Assembly: GCF_015690355.1 (NCBI RefSeq)
Contig: NZ_JADPRT010000012.1
Location: 207,844-271,843, forward strand
Length of the DNA: 64,000 nt
DNA from: Streptacidiphilus fuscans
Lineage (GTDB): Bacteria; Actinomycetota; Actinomycetes; Streptomycetales; Streptomycetaceae
Direction of reading: 5' to 3'
Both the position numbers and the translations under genes were made by a program. The notes beneath the pieces are model-generated. The model saw only the letters and a list, made by a program, of their open reading frames with translations, was not told the origin of the DNA and did no database searches. Below are positions 32,593-41,393 of the stretch, in pieces. Position 1 is the first letter of the stretch. Each line of letters begins with the position of its first letter.

Positions 32593-34140
32593 ATGGCAGC
32601 GACCGCCGCCCAGGCGACCCCCGCACCCGACGCCGCCCCGAAGCCCCGCTCCCGCCGTTGGATCGAACTGGCCCTGGTGGTGGTCGCGGTGGCGATCTCC
32701 GCGTACGGGTACGCCGACGTCGGCTACGACATCGACGGCAAGGTCCCGTCGGACACGGTGAAGTACGCGGTGGGACTCGGCGTCCTGGCGCTTGCGGCCC
32801 ATCTGACCGTCAGGTTCCGGGCCCGCTACGCCGATCCGCTGCTGCTGCCGATCGCGGTGCTGCTCAACGGCCTCGGCCTGGTGGTCATCTACCGACTGGA
32901 CCGGGCCACGCCCGGCAGCGCCTCCGCGCCCACCCAGCTGGTCTGGTCGGCCGTCGGGGTGCTCTGCTTCATCGGCGTGGTGCTCCTGCTGCGCGACTAC
33001 CGCGTGCTGCAGCGCTACGCCTACGTGCTGGCCTTCGCCACGCTGTTGCTGATGATCGTTCCGATCTTCCTGCCCGCGGTCTACGGGGCGAAGATCTGGA
33101 TCAAGATCGGCCCGCTCTCGTTCCAGCCCGGGGAAATCGCGAAGATCGCGCTGGCGATCTTCTTCGCCGCCTATCTGGCCGTCGCCCGGGACGCCCTGGC
33201 GCTGACCGGCCGCAAGGTGTGGAAGCTGGAGCTGCCGCGGGGCCGCAACCTCGGCCCGATCGTGCTGATCTGGCTGGCCAGCGCGGCGATCCTCTTCCTG
33301 GAGCAGGACCTGGGGACGCTGCTGCTCTTCTTCGGCCTCTTCGTGGTCATGCTCTATGTGGCGACCGGCCGGATCGGCTGGATCGCCGTCGGCCTGGTGC
33401 TGGTCGGGATCGCGGTCGTGCCGGTGGCGCTCTGGGAGCCGCACGTGCACGTCCGCTTCGTCGACTGGCTCAACCCGATGCGGACCATCCAACAGGGCCA
33501 GGGGCCGAGCCAGTTGGCGCAGTCGATGTTCGCCTTCGCGGCCGGTGGCCTGCTCGGCACGGGCCTGGGGCTCGGCCACTCCTACCTGATCGGCTTCGCC
33601 ATGAAGTCCGACTGGATCCTGGCGACCTTCGGCGAGGAGCTCGGCCTGGTCGGCCTGGCGGCACTGCTGCTGCTCTACGCGATCCTGGTCGTCCGGGGCT
33701 ACCGGACCGGGCGGCTGCTGTGGGACCCGTTCGGGCGGCTGTTGGCGATCGGCCTGGCGACGCTGCTGGCGCTGCAGGTCTTCGTGGTCGGGGGTGGCGT
33801 GACGGACCTGATCCCGCTGACCGGGATGACCATGCCGTTCCTGGCGCAGGGCGGATCGTCGCTGGTCACCAACTGGATCCTGATCGCGCTGCTGATCCGG
33901 CTGAGCGATGCCGCCCGCCGCCCGGAGGCGCCGGTCGCGCCGATGGAACCGGACGAGATCGAGGAGATCCAGGAGGCCCTCGAGAGCAGGGAGAGCAGGG
34001 AGAGCCGCGAGGCGAGGCGGCCTGTGTGGCCCAGACGCCTCCGCAAGGCCGGACCGGACGGGCCGGAGCGGGAAGAAACCGAAGACGGCGACGGCGAGGG
34101 CCCCGACGGCGAGGAGACGCAGGGGGTGCCGAAGGTATGA
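32593..34140 (+). CDS. FtsW/RodA/SpoVE family peptidoglycan glycosyltransferase, 515 aa
   Basis: SEDS protein with about 12 membrane segments from residue 23 to 455. Conserved features are 'GAKIWIKIGPLSFQPGEIAKIALAIFFAAYL', the long outer loop with 'VRFVDWLNPM', 'SQLAQSMFAFAAGGLLGTGLGLGHS', 'KSDWILATFGEELGLVG' and 'PLTGMTMPFLAQGGSSLVTNWI'. It polymerises lipid II in the membrane. Its acidic, Glu/Arg-rich cytoplasmic C-terminal tail (about 445-515) is long. The stop overlaps the start of the PBP gene as ATGA, the usual SEDS-bPBP pairing. Whether it serves division, elongation or sporulation is not decided by sequence. Confidence 0.9.
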   Translation: MAATAAQATPAPDAAPKPRSRRWIELALVVVAVAISAYGYADVGYDIDGKVPSDTVKYAVGLGVLALAAHLTVRFRARYADPLLLPIAVLLNGLGLVVIYRLDRATPGSASAPTQLVWSAVGVLCFIGVVLLLRDYRVLQRYAYVLAFATLLLMIVPIFLPAVYGAKIWIKIGPLSFQPGEIAKIALAIFFAAYLAVARDALALTGRKVWKLELPRGRNLGPIVLIWLASAAILFLEQDLGTLLLFFGLFVVMLYVATGRIGWIAVGLVLVGIAVVPVALWEPHVHVRFVDWLNPMRTIQQGQGPSQLAQSMFAFAAGGLLGTGLGLGHSYLIGFAMKSDWILATFGEELGLVGLAALLLLYAILVVRGYRTGRLLWDPFGRLLAIGLATLLALQVFVVGGGVTDLIPLTGMTMPFLAQGGSSLVTNWILIALLIRLSDAARRPEAPVAPMEPDEIEEIQEALESRESRESREARRPVWPRRLRKAGPDGPEREETEDGDGEGPDGEETQGVPKV

Positions 34141-35660
34141 GCAGCAGCCCCGGCAGCCCGAAGACGCCTGCGCGCGGGGCGGTCCGGCTGTCGCTCAGCC
34201 GGACCGGTCGCCGGGCCGGCCTGTTCTGCCTCGTCCTGATCCTCGCGCTGCTGGTCAACATGACGCGGCTTCAGTTCTTCCAGGCGAAGTCGCTGAACGA
34301 CAACACCGCCAACCAGCGCAGCGTCATCGCCCGCTACGGCCAGCCGCGCGGCGACATCTACGTCGCGGGCAGAGCGGTCACCGGCTCCAAGGCGACCGGC
34401 GGACTCTACGACTACCAGCGCACCTACACCGACGGCCCGCTCTACGCGCCCGTCACCGGATTCTCCTCGCAGACCTACGGCAACACGCTGCTGGAGGGCG
34501 TCGAGGACGACGTGCTCACCGGCCAGGACAGCAGGCTGTCCACCAACGCGCTGTGGGACGCGGTCTCCCGGGCCAAGGTGCCCGGCGGCGACGTCTTCAC
34601 CACCATCAACCCCCAGGCGCAGCAGGCCGCCTTCCAGGGGTTGGGCAACAAGCGCGGCGCCGTCGCCGCCATCGACCCGACGACCGGCCGGATCCTGGCG
34701 CTGGCCAGCACGCCCTCCTACGACCCCAACGGCCTGACCGGCGCGGGCCAGTCGACGGTCGACGACTGGACCACGCTCAACGCGGACAGCACCACGCCGA
34801 TGCTCAACCGCGCGCTGCGGCAGACGTACCCGCCCGGCTCGACGTTCAAGGTGGTCACGCTCGCCGCGGCGCTGCAGAACGGTCTCTACACCGGTATCGA
34901 CGTGCCGACCAACTCGCCCGACCCGTTCACCCCGAACGACACGAACCACGCGATCACCAACGAGAACCCCGGCCTGCCGTGCGCCGACGCGACGCTCGAC
35001 TACGCGCTCCAGGTCTCCTGCAACACCGTCTTCGCCAAGGTCGGCGTTGACGTCGGCGAGGCGGGCATGGTGAAGACGGCCCAGGCCTTCGGCTTCAACC
35101 AGACGAACCAGACGGTTCCCGTCGGTGTGGTGAAGAGCAACTTCGACACCGGCCTGACCAGCCAGGCCTTCCTCGCGCTCTCCTCGATCGGCCAGTACGA
35201 CACGGCCGCGACGCCGTTGCAGATGGCGGAGGTCGCGGCGGCGGTCGCGAACAACGGGACGCTGATGCAACCCCGGCTGCTGGACCGGATCACCCGAAGC
35301 AACGGCACGACTGTCCAGACCTTCGGTGACCGGACGTTCAGCCGGCCGGTCTCGTCTCAGGTGGCGTCCGAGATCCAGCAGGCCATGGTGAACGTGGTCA
35401 ACCAGGGCACCGGGACCAACGCGCAGATCCCGGGCGTCGTCGTGGGTGGCAAGACCGGGACGGCGCAGAACGGGGTCGGCAACTCCGGTACGCCGTATGC
35501 CTGGTTCATCTCCTACGCCAAGCCGACCGCGTCCGCGCCCTCGCCCGTCGCGGTGGCCGTGGTGATCGAGGACGGCAACGCCAACCGCGCGGACATCAGC
35601 GGCGGCGGCCTGGCGGCCCCGATCGCCAAGGCCGTGATGCAGGCCGTGCTCAACGGCTGA
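34137..35660 (+). CDS. Class B penicillin-binding protein (transpeptidase), 507 aa
   Basis: One N-terminal membrane anchor (about 25-45) and a short PBP dimerisation domain ('NQRSVIARYGQPRGDIYVAGRAV') precede the transpeptidase. Active-site motifs: S235-T-F-K ('PPGSTFKVV'), SCN ('QVSCNTVFAK') and KTG ('VGGKTGTAQ'). It cross-links peptidoglycan outside the membrane, as partner of the SEDS protein encoded just upstream with a 4-bp overlap. The length is typical of the short actinobacterial PbpA-like enzymes. It is followed after 44 bp by ribokinase, which probably has its own signals. Confidence 0.92.
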   Translation: MSSSPGSPKTPARGAVRLSLSRTGRRAGLFCLVLILALLVNMTRLQFFQAKSLNDNTANQRSVIARYGQPRGDIYVAGRAVTGSKATGGLYDYQRTYTDGPLYAPVTGFSSQTYGNTLLEGVEDDVLTGQDSRLSTNALWDAVSRAKVPGGDVFTTINPQAQQAAFQGLGNKRGAVAAIDPTTGRILALASTPSYDPNGLTGAGQSTVDDWTTLNADSTTPMLNRALRQTYPPGSTFKVVTLAAALQNGLYTGIDVPTNSPDPFTPNDTNHAITNENPGLPCADATLDYALQVSCNTVFAKVGVDVGEAGMVKTAQAFGFNQTNQTVPVGVVKSNFDTGLTSQAFLALSSIGQYDTAATPLQMAEVAAAVANNGTLMQPRLLDRITRSNGTTVQTFGDRTFSRPVSSQVASEIQQAMVNVVNQGTGTNAQIPGVVVGGKTGTAQNGVGNSGTPYAWFISYAKPTASAPSPVAVAVVIEDGNANRADISGGGLAAPIAKAVMQAVLNG

Positions 35661-35704
35661 CATGTCTGCGTCGGACGGACCCGGCAGCCTCTAAGGTGGG
35701 CGTC

Positions 35705-36610
35705 ATGCCGAAGATCGCAGTCGTCGGAAGCCTCAATCTCGACCTGGTCGTCCCGGTGGCGCGGCATCCGCTGCCGGGGGAGACGGTGCTGGGCGGGGAC
35801 CTGGCCGAGCATCCGGGCGGCAAGGGCGCCAACCAGGCCGTCGCCGCCGCGCGTCTGGGCGCGGCCGTGGCCATGCTGGGCCGGGTGGGCGCGGACGAGG
35901 CGGGCGCGCGGATGCGGGGCGCGCTGGAGCGCGAGGGCGTGGACGTCACCCGGGTCGAGCCGGTCGACGGGGTGCCGACCGGGCGGGCGCTGATCGCGGT
36001 CGACGAGCTGACCGGCGAGAACTCCATCATCGTCAGCCCCGGCGCCAACAACGCGCTGCACCCGGAGCACTGCGCCACCGAGGGATCCCTGCTCCGGGAC
36101 GCCACGGTGACGTTGCTGCAGCACGAGATCCCGCCGGAGACGGTGGCCGCCGCGGCACGGCTCGCGGGCGGCACCGTGCTGCTCAACCCCGCTCCCGCGC
36201 GGGAGCTGACCGTCGACCTGCTGCACATGGTCGACATCCTGGTCCCCAACCGCGCCGAGCTGGCCGCGCTGGTCGGCCATCCGCTCCCCGACCTGCACGC
36301 CGTCGCCGACGCGGCCCGCCAACTGCGCGGTCCTGCGGCGGTCGTGGTCACCCTCGGCGCGGACGGCGCGCTGCTCTGCGAGGACGGCGCGGTGCTGCTG
36401 GTCCCGCCGCACCCGGTCCGGCCGCTGGACACCACGGCGGCGGGCGACGCGTTCTGCGGGGCGCTGGCCGCCGGTCTGGTCGAGGGACGTGAGCTGCACG
36501 AGGCGGTCCGGCGGGCCAACGTCGCCGCCGCGCTGAGCACGACCCTCGCGGGCGCGCAGCCGTCGCTGCCGACGCGCGAGGAGCTGGCCAGGGAGCTCGG
36601 CGAACTCTGA
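35705..36610 (+). CDS. rbsK: Ribokinase (PfkB family), 301 aa
   Basis: Phosphorylates ribose to ribose-5-phosphate. 'VVGSLNLDLVVPVARHPLPGETVLG' at the N-terminus and 'EHPGGKGANQAVAAARLGA' are the first PfkB signature. 'DTTAAGDAFCGALAAGL' is the second, with catalytic Asp in AAGD. 'LIAVDELTGENSIIVSPGAN' completes the sugar site. The ATG at 35705 has AAGGTGG upstream; a GTG nine bases earlier lies inside that site. No ribose transporter or repressor gene is adjacent, so the operon context is uninformative. Confidence 0.92.
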   Translation: MPKIAVVGSLNLDLVVPVARHPLPGETVLGGDLAEHPGGKGANQAVAAARLGAAVAMLGRVGADEAGARMRGALEREGVDVTRVEPVDGVPTGRALIAVDELTGENSIIVSPGANNALHPEHCATEGSLLRDATVTLLQHEIPPETVAAAARLAGGTVLLNPAPARELTVDLLHMVDILVPNRAELAALVGHPLPDLHAVADAARQLRGPAAVVVTLGADGALLCEDGAVLLVPPHPVRPLDTTAAGDAFCGALAAGLVEGRELHEAVRRANVAAALSTTLAGAQPSLPTREELARELGEL

Positions 36611-36677
36611 CGGGCGACGGCCGCTGGCCCGTATTGTTTGTCAGAGTTTGTCCGTTTTTCATGCGACGATACGTCAT

Positions 36678-38177
36678 ATGACGCCCCCGAACGTCCCTTT
36701 GGCCACCCCGCCCACGCCGCCCTCCACTCCGCTGGCCAAGCAGCTGCTGCGTCGGAAGTCGGTGGCCCAGCTGATGGCCGAGAGCAGCGGCGACATCGAG
36801 ACCCCGCCACCGGGGGCCGGTGGGACGCCGGCGGGGACCGGCCCGCATCTGACGCGGTCGATCGGGCTGCTGCAGCTCTCCGCGATCGGGATCGGCGCGA
36901 CCGTCGGCACCGGCATCTTCTTCGTGCTCAACACCTCGGTGCCGGAGGCGGGTCCGGCCGTCGTCGTCTCCTTCGTCATCGCGGCGATCACGGCCGGGCT
37001 CACTGCGCTCTGCTACGCCGAACTGGCCTCGGCGATCCCGGTGTCCGGCTCCTCGTACTCGTACGCCTACGCCACGCTCGGCGAGATCGTCGCGTTCGGG
37101 GTCGGGGCCTGCCTGCTGCTGGAGTACGGGGTGTCTGCCTCGGCGGTGTCGGTCGGGTGGGGGCAGTACCTCAACGAGTTCTTCCACGACGCCTTCGGAT
37201 TCACCCTGCCGAACGTGATCGCCCAGCCGCCCGGCGACGGCGGCTACGTCAACGTGCCGGCGATGGTGCTGGTGACGCTCTGCTGCCTGCTGCTGGTGCG
37301 CGGCACCAAGGAGTCCGCGACGCTCAACGCGGTGATGGTCGGGGTCAAGCTCGTCGTCCTGCTGCTGTTCGTGGCGATCGCCTTCAGTGGCTTCCAGAGC
37401 TCCAACCTCAAGCCCTTCGCGCCGCTCGGCTTCTCGGGCATCAGCACCGCCGCGTCCAGCATCTTCTTCTCCTTCATCGGGCTGGACGCCGTCTCCACGG
37501 CGGGCGAGGAGGTCCGCGAGCCGCACCGGACGCTGCCCCGCGCGATCCTCATCGCGCTGATCGTGGTCACCGCCCTGTACATCGCGGTGGCGCTGGCGGC
37601 CGTCGGCGCGCAGAAGTGGACGCTGTTCCAGGGCCAGCAGGCGGGCCTGGCCCAGATCCTGCGGGACGTCACCGGACAGACCTGGCCGTCCATCATGTTC
37701 GCGCTGGGGGCGATCGCCTCGATCTTCAGCGTCACCCTCGTCGTCATCTACGGCCAGACCCGCATCCTCTACACGATGGGCCGGGACGGGATGCTGCCGC
37801 CCGCCTTCGCCAGCGTCTCGCCGCGCACCGGGACGCCGGTCTGGAACACCGTGGTGGTGAGCATCGGCGTGTCGCTGCTGGCCGGTTTCGTGCCGCTCGA
37901 CGTGCTCGCCGACCTGACCAGCCTGGGCACGCTGGTGGCGTTCACCGTCGTCTCGATCGGCGTGATGGTGCTGCGCCGCACGCACCCGGACATGCCGCGC
38001 GGGTTCCGGGTGCCGGGCTTCCCGGTCACACCGCTGCTGTCAGTGGCGGCGTGTATCTATGTGATCTCGGGGCTGCACACGTTGACCTTCGGGTTCTTCG
38101 CGGCGTGGCTCACGGGGGCGGCGTTGATCTACTTCGGGTACAGCATCAAGCACTCGCGCCTACGCGGCGCGGACTGA
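36678..38177 (+). CDS. APC superfamily cationic amino-acid-type permease, 499 aa
   Basis: Twelve or more membrane segments after a 60-residue Pro/Ser-rich cytoplasmic N-terminus containing 'LLRRKSVAQLMAE', a motif typical of the cationic amino acid transporter (CAT) subgroup. Helix 1 reads 'LSAIGIGATVGTGIFFVLNT'. 'SFIGLDAVSTAGEEVREPHRTLPRAI' is helix 6 plus the conserved loop. The ATG at 36678 follows an A+T-rich upstream stretch (about 36635-36675) likely to contain the promoter. A hairpin at its stop codon separates it from the convergent chitinase. Confidence 0.9.
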   Translation: MTPPNVPLATPPTPPSTPLAKQLLRRKSVAQLMAESSGDIETPPPGAGGTPAGTGPHLTRSIGLLQLSAIGIGATVGTGIFFVLNTSVPEAGPAVVVSFVIAAITAGLTALCYAELASAIPVSGSSYSYAYATLGEIVAFGVGACLLLEYGVSASAVSVGWGQYLNEFFHDAFGFTLPNVIAQPPGDGGYVNVPAMVLVTLCCLLLVRGTKESATLNAVMVGVKLVVLLLFVAIAFSGFQSSNLKPFAPLGFSGISTAASSIFFSFIGLDAVSTAGEEVREPHRTLPRAILIALIVVTALYIAVALAAVGAQKWTLFQGQQAGLAQILRDVTGQTWPSIMFALGAIASIFSVTLVVIYGQTRILYTMGRDGMLPPAFASVSPRTGTPVWNTVVVSIGVSLLAGFVPLDVLADLTSLGTLVAFTVVSIGVMVLRRTHPDMPRGFRVPGFPVTPLLSVAACIYVISGLHTLTFGFFAAWLTGAALIYFGYSIKHSRLRGAD

Positions 38178-38203
38178 CGGGTCGGGTGTCGGTCCGCGCC
38201 GCG
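38163..38203. terminator. Bidirectional terminator between the permease and chitinase genes
   Basis: CGCGGCGCGGAC (38163-38174) and its perfect complement at 38192-38203 form a 12-bp stem with a 17-base loop. It spans the permease stop codon and lies 36 bp beyond the chitinase stop. Confidence 0.65.
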
Positions 38204-38238
38204 CAGGGACGGTGGTGGGAGGGGCAAATGTCGGAGGG

Positions 38239-39576
38239 TCAGTTGTCGGAACCGATGCCGAGCCCTGCGCCGAGAGCGGCGGTCAGGCTGCCGTCGCTGG
38301 TGTCGCCGTCCATGGACCAGACGAAGGTGCCGCGCAGGCCCTGGTCCTGGATGTACCGGCCCTTGATGAAGACGGAGAGCGGGTTGTCGTAGGTGTAGAA
38401 GGTGCCGGAGGCCGCGTCGTACTTGTAGGGCTCCTGGGCCAGCGGGTCCCAGTAGGTCTTGCCGGGTGCGGTGACGACCTGGTTGTAGTTCGGCGTGCCG
38501 CCGCCCGCGGTGGCGGTCTGGAAGAGGCCGTCCCCGTTCGGTCCCGGGGCCACGCCGGTCCACTCGTGGGCGTAGTAGGGGATGGCGATGCCGATCTTGC
38601 TCGGCTGGACGCCCTGGGATTCGTAGTACGACACGGCCTGGGCGACGCTGAACCGGTTGTTCGCCGGGTTGGGGTCGCGCGGGTCCTGGGTCAACCCAGA
38701 GGCGAAGTCGGTCGGGCCGGCAGGCTCCCAACTGCCGTGGTAGTCGAAGGTCATGACGTTGAACCAGTCGACGACCTTGGCCACCTGGCGGAGCTGCACC
38801 TTGGCGGCGACGGCAGGGCTGGCCGAGGTGTTGGCGGTGAGCAGGTAGCGCTCGCCGCTCTGCGCCCCGGCGGCGGTCAGCTGGGTGCGGAACTCCTGCA
38901 TCAGGGAGGTGAAGTTCGCGGTGTCCTGGGGCCCGTAGGGGTTGCCGTTGCCGGGCTCGTCCGGGTACTCCCAGTCGATCGCGAACCCGTCGAAGATCCC
39001 GGCGGCGGCCCCGGCGGGCAGGCCGGGGATGTCCCCCTTGAGGTACTGGTCGACGCAGGAGGCGACGAACTTCTGCCGCGACGCGGCGGTGGCGGCGACT
39101 GCGGAGAAGTTGCCGGACCAGGACCAGCCGCCGATCGACATCACGATCTTGAGGTGCGGGTAGGCGGCCTTGAGCTCGCGCAGCTGGTTGAAGTTGCCCA
39201 TCAGCGCCTGGCCGGAGGCGTCGGCCTGGCCGTTGACGGACTCGGTGGCGGCGAACGGACGCTGGTAGTCGGCCCAGCTGTCGCCACTCGCGCAGAGGCC
39301 GTCGGCGGAGATGTTGCTGAACGCGTAGTCGAGCTCGGTGAGGTGCTTGATCTCACCGGAGGTGATCAGGTTCTTCTCGTCGAAGCCGGAGTAGATGCCC
39401 CACTGGGTGAAGTAACCGATCAGCTGCTTCTGGTTGTTGCCGCGGTCACTGCTACTGGTGCTGGAGGCAGGCGCGGCGGCGTGGGCGGGTGCTCCACCGA
39501 GCAGCGCGAGGGCGCAGGCCGCCGCGGCGGTGGCGACGGCGGTTCTTCTGACGGAGGCGCGACGGATCGCAGGCAT
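38239..39576 (-). CDS. Secreted GH18 chitinase, 445 aa
   Basis: Signal peptide with two Arg-rich turns and 'TAVATAAAACALALLGGAPAHA' (cleavage about residue 34), a short Ser-rich linker, then one GH18 catalytic domain: 'KQLIGYFTQWGIY', 'LKIVMSIGGWSWSGNFS', the catalytic 'FDGFAIDWEYP', 'FNVMTFDYHGSWE' and 'GLRGTFVWSMDGD'. The consensus DxxDxDxE reads D-G-F-A-I-D-W-E, so the middle Asp is Ala while the catalytic Glu and its neighbour Asp remain. No carbohydrate-binding domain is present. GAGGAGA precedes the ATG (39574-39576). Upstream direct repeats fit chitin/GlcNAc control. Confidence 0.92.
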   Translation of the reverse strand: MPAIRRASVRRTAVATAAAACALALLGGAPAHAAAPASSTSSSDRGNNQKQLIGYFTQWGIYSGFDEKNLITSGEIKHLTELDYAFSNISADGLCASGDSWADYQRPFAATESVNGQADASGQALMGNFNQLRELKAAYPHLKIVMSIGGWSWSGNFSAVAATAASRQKFVASCVDQYLKGDIPGLPAGAAAGIFDGFAIDWEYPDEPGNGNPYGPQDTANFTSLMQEFRTQLTAAGAQSGERYLLTANTSASPAVAAKVQLRQVAKVVDWFNVMTFDYHGSWEPAGPTDFASGLTQDPRDPNPANNRFSVAQAVSYYESQGVQPSKIGIAIPYYAHEWTGVAPGPNGDGLFQTATAGGGTPNYNQVVTAPGKTYWDPLAQEPYKYDAASGTFYTYDNPLSVFIKGRYIQDQGLRGTFVWSMDGDTSDGSLTAALGAGLGIGSDN

Positions 39577-39649
39577 GGACTCTCCTCGGCGGGATGGAGC
39601 GCGGAGGCGGTGCGGGGAGGACCGCGAGACGGTGCGGAGCAGCGGCATT

Positions 39650-39683
39650 GGCATAGACCAATGAGAGGGAAGGTATAGGCCAA
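39650..39683 (-). promoter_or_regulatory. Chitinase-type direct repeats in the GH18 promoter
   Basis: On the coding strand, TTGGCCTATACC (39683-39672) and TTGGTCTATGCC (39661-39650) agree at 10 of 12 positions, 22 bp apart. They resemble the TGGTCTAGACC direct repeats of Streptomyces chitinase promoters and the related DasR-box core. They lie 74-107 bp before the start codon. Confidence 0.6.
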
Positions 39684-39821
39684 TCTGGCAGAGGGTCAAT
39701 GGCCGCGTTCTGATGCTGTGAGTGGGTTGCCGCGCGCCTCCCGAGCAGTGACGGGACGCGGCCGCCCCGACCGTCCGTCGTCCGGCCGTTGCGGCCCGTC
39801 AGGGCCTACGCTGAAGTCGTC

Positions 39822-41393
39822 ATGGGCGGAGCACTGCAGGAGCAGGCAGCGCGGGTCTGGCGGCGGGGTAGCCGCGGCGCGCGGCTGATCCGGGATGCCG
39901 CGTGGGCGGCGCCGGACCGGCCGGTGGCACTGGCCCCCGGGCTGAACCTGTCCGCGCGGATCGGGCTCGCCGTGGCCGGTTCGCTGGTGGTCGCGGTCCT
40001 GGCCGTGACGGCCAACGAGCAGCTGACCGGGCTGGTGCCCGGCAGCCTGGCCTGGGCGCTCGCGGCGGTGCAGACGCTGCCGCTGCTCCTCGTCGTCGCC
40101 CGGCCGCTGGCCGCCTGGCGGATCTGCACGCTCGGCATGACGCTGGCGACCTTCGCCGAGGTGGGGCACGTCCCCACACCGTTCTGGCCCTGGCCGGTCG
40201 GCTCCTGCTGCGGCTACGTCGTGCTGCTCTTCGTGGTCGCGCAGCGCTACGGCCGCGAGATCGCCTTCGCGGTGGACGTGCTGGTCGCGGGCGCCGTACT
40301 GCTGCCCGCGACGCTGCTGGTCGGGATGCCGCCGGTGGTCTTCGCCGTCGCGGTGGTGGCGGTGACCCTCGTGCTGGTGCTGGGGGAGTCGATCCACTCC
40401 CGGCTGGAGGCGGAGCGCCATCTGGAGCAGGCCGAGCAGCAGCGCAGAGCCGGGCTGGCGCGGCAGGCGGTGCTGGAGGAGCGCAGCCGGATCGCCCGCG
40501 AGCTCCACGACGTCGTCGCCCACCACATGTCGATGATCGCGATCCAGGCCGAGGCCGCGCCGTACAAGGAGCCGGGCCTGCCCGAGCAGACCCGGCGCAC
40601 CCTGGCCGCCATCCGGGAGGCGTCCACCACCGCGCTCACCGAGATGCGCCGGGTGATCGGGCTGCTCCGCGAGGAGGACGAGGGCGCCGAGCGCGCGCCG
40701 CAGCCGGGGATCGACAGCATCCCCGACATGGTCCGCGCCGCCCGCCAGGCGGGCATGCAGGTCGACCTCACACTGACCGGCGGCCCGGAGCGGACGCCGG
40801 GCGTGGTCGACGTCTCGGCGTACCGGATCGTCCAGGAGGCGCTGAGCAACGCGGGCCGCCATGCGCCCGGGGCCCGCGTTGCCATCGAGGTGCACCGCAC
40901 CCGCTCCGAAGTCCGGGTCAACGTCGCCGACGACGGCGGCACCGTCGCCCGCGTCGAGGCGGTCCCGCCGGGCGGCAACGGCGGGCACGGACTGACCGGC
41001 ATGCGCGAACGCGCCGCGCTGCTCGGCGGCACGTTGCGGGCGGGGCCGCGTGCCGACGGCGGCTTCGAGGTGAGCGCCGAACTGCCGACGGACGGGCCGG
41101 TGGACGGCGGCCTGGCCGCCGCCGGTCTCCCCGCTGGTCTCGACGGCAGCCTGGAGGAGCGGCTGAACCGGCTCCTCTTCGCGACGCCGGACGAGGCCTT
41201 CGCACCGCCTCCCGCCGCCGAGCTGCCTGAGGCCGAACGGACGCAGGACGACGACACTCGCGAACTCTCCGACGTGTCGGTGGACGGCCAGGCGCCCTGG
41301 AGACGCCATCGCCATGGAGAATCGGACAGGAACCGCCGCACGGGCGGCCTGACGGGCGAGGTGATCGATGACCGGGGCGGGGGCGATGGCTGA
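39822..41393 (+). CDS. NarL-type sensor histidine kinase, 523 aa
   Basis: Membrane sensor with about six segments (about 45-200) and little extracytoplasmic sequence. A coiled region and the HisKA_3 dimerisation box follow ('ERSRIARELHDVVAHHMSMIAIQAE', phosphoacceptor His in RELHD), then a HATPase domain ('YRIVQEALSNAGRHAPGARV', 'GHGLTGMRERAALLGGTLRAG'). A poorly conserved 120-residue charged C-terminal tail ends the protein. The ATG at 39822 matches the start of similar kinases. The reading frame overlaps the response regulator gene by 26 bp, so they are co-translated. Confidence 0.9.
   Translation: MGGALQEQAARVWRRGSRGARLIRDAAWAAPDRPVALAPGLNLSARIGLAVAGSLVVAVLAVTANEQLTGLVPGSLAWALAAVQTLPLLLVVARPLAAWRICTLGMTLATFAEVGHVPTPFWPWPVGSCCGYVVLLFVVAQRYGREIAFAVDVLVAGAVLLPATLLVGMPPVVFAVAVVAVTLVLVLGESIHSRLEAERHLEQAEQQRRAGLARQAVLEERSRIARELHDVVAHHMSMIAIQAEAAPYKEPGLPEQTRRTLAAIREASTTALTEMRRVIGLLREEDEGAERAPQPGIDSIPDMVRAARQAGMQVDLTLTGGPERTPGVVDVSAYRIVQEALSNAGRHAPGARVAIEVHRTRSEVRVNVADDGGTVARVEAVPPGGNGGHGLTGMRERAALLGGTLRAGPRADGGFEVSAELPTDGPVDGGLAAAGLPAGLDGSLEERLNRLLFATPDEAFAPPPAAELPEAERTQDDDTRELSDVSVDGQAPWRRHRHGESDRNRRTGGLTGEVIDDRGGGDG

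Noticed and set aside
32658..34136. N-terminal extension of the PBP frame to 1000 codons
   Set aside because: It is a shadow frame of the FtsW-like gene; the PBP starts at ATG 34137 with the overlap typical of SEDS-PBP pairs.
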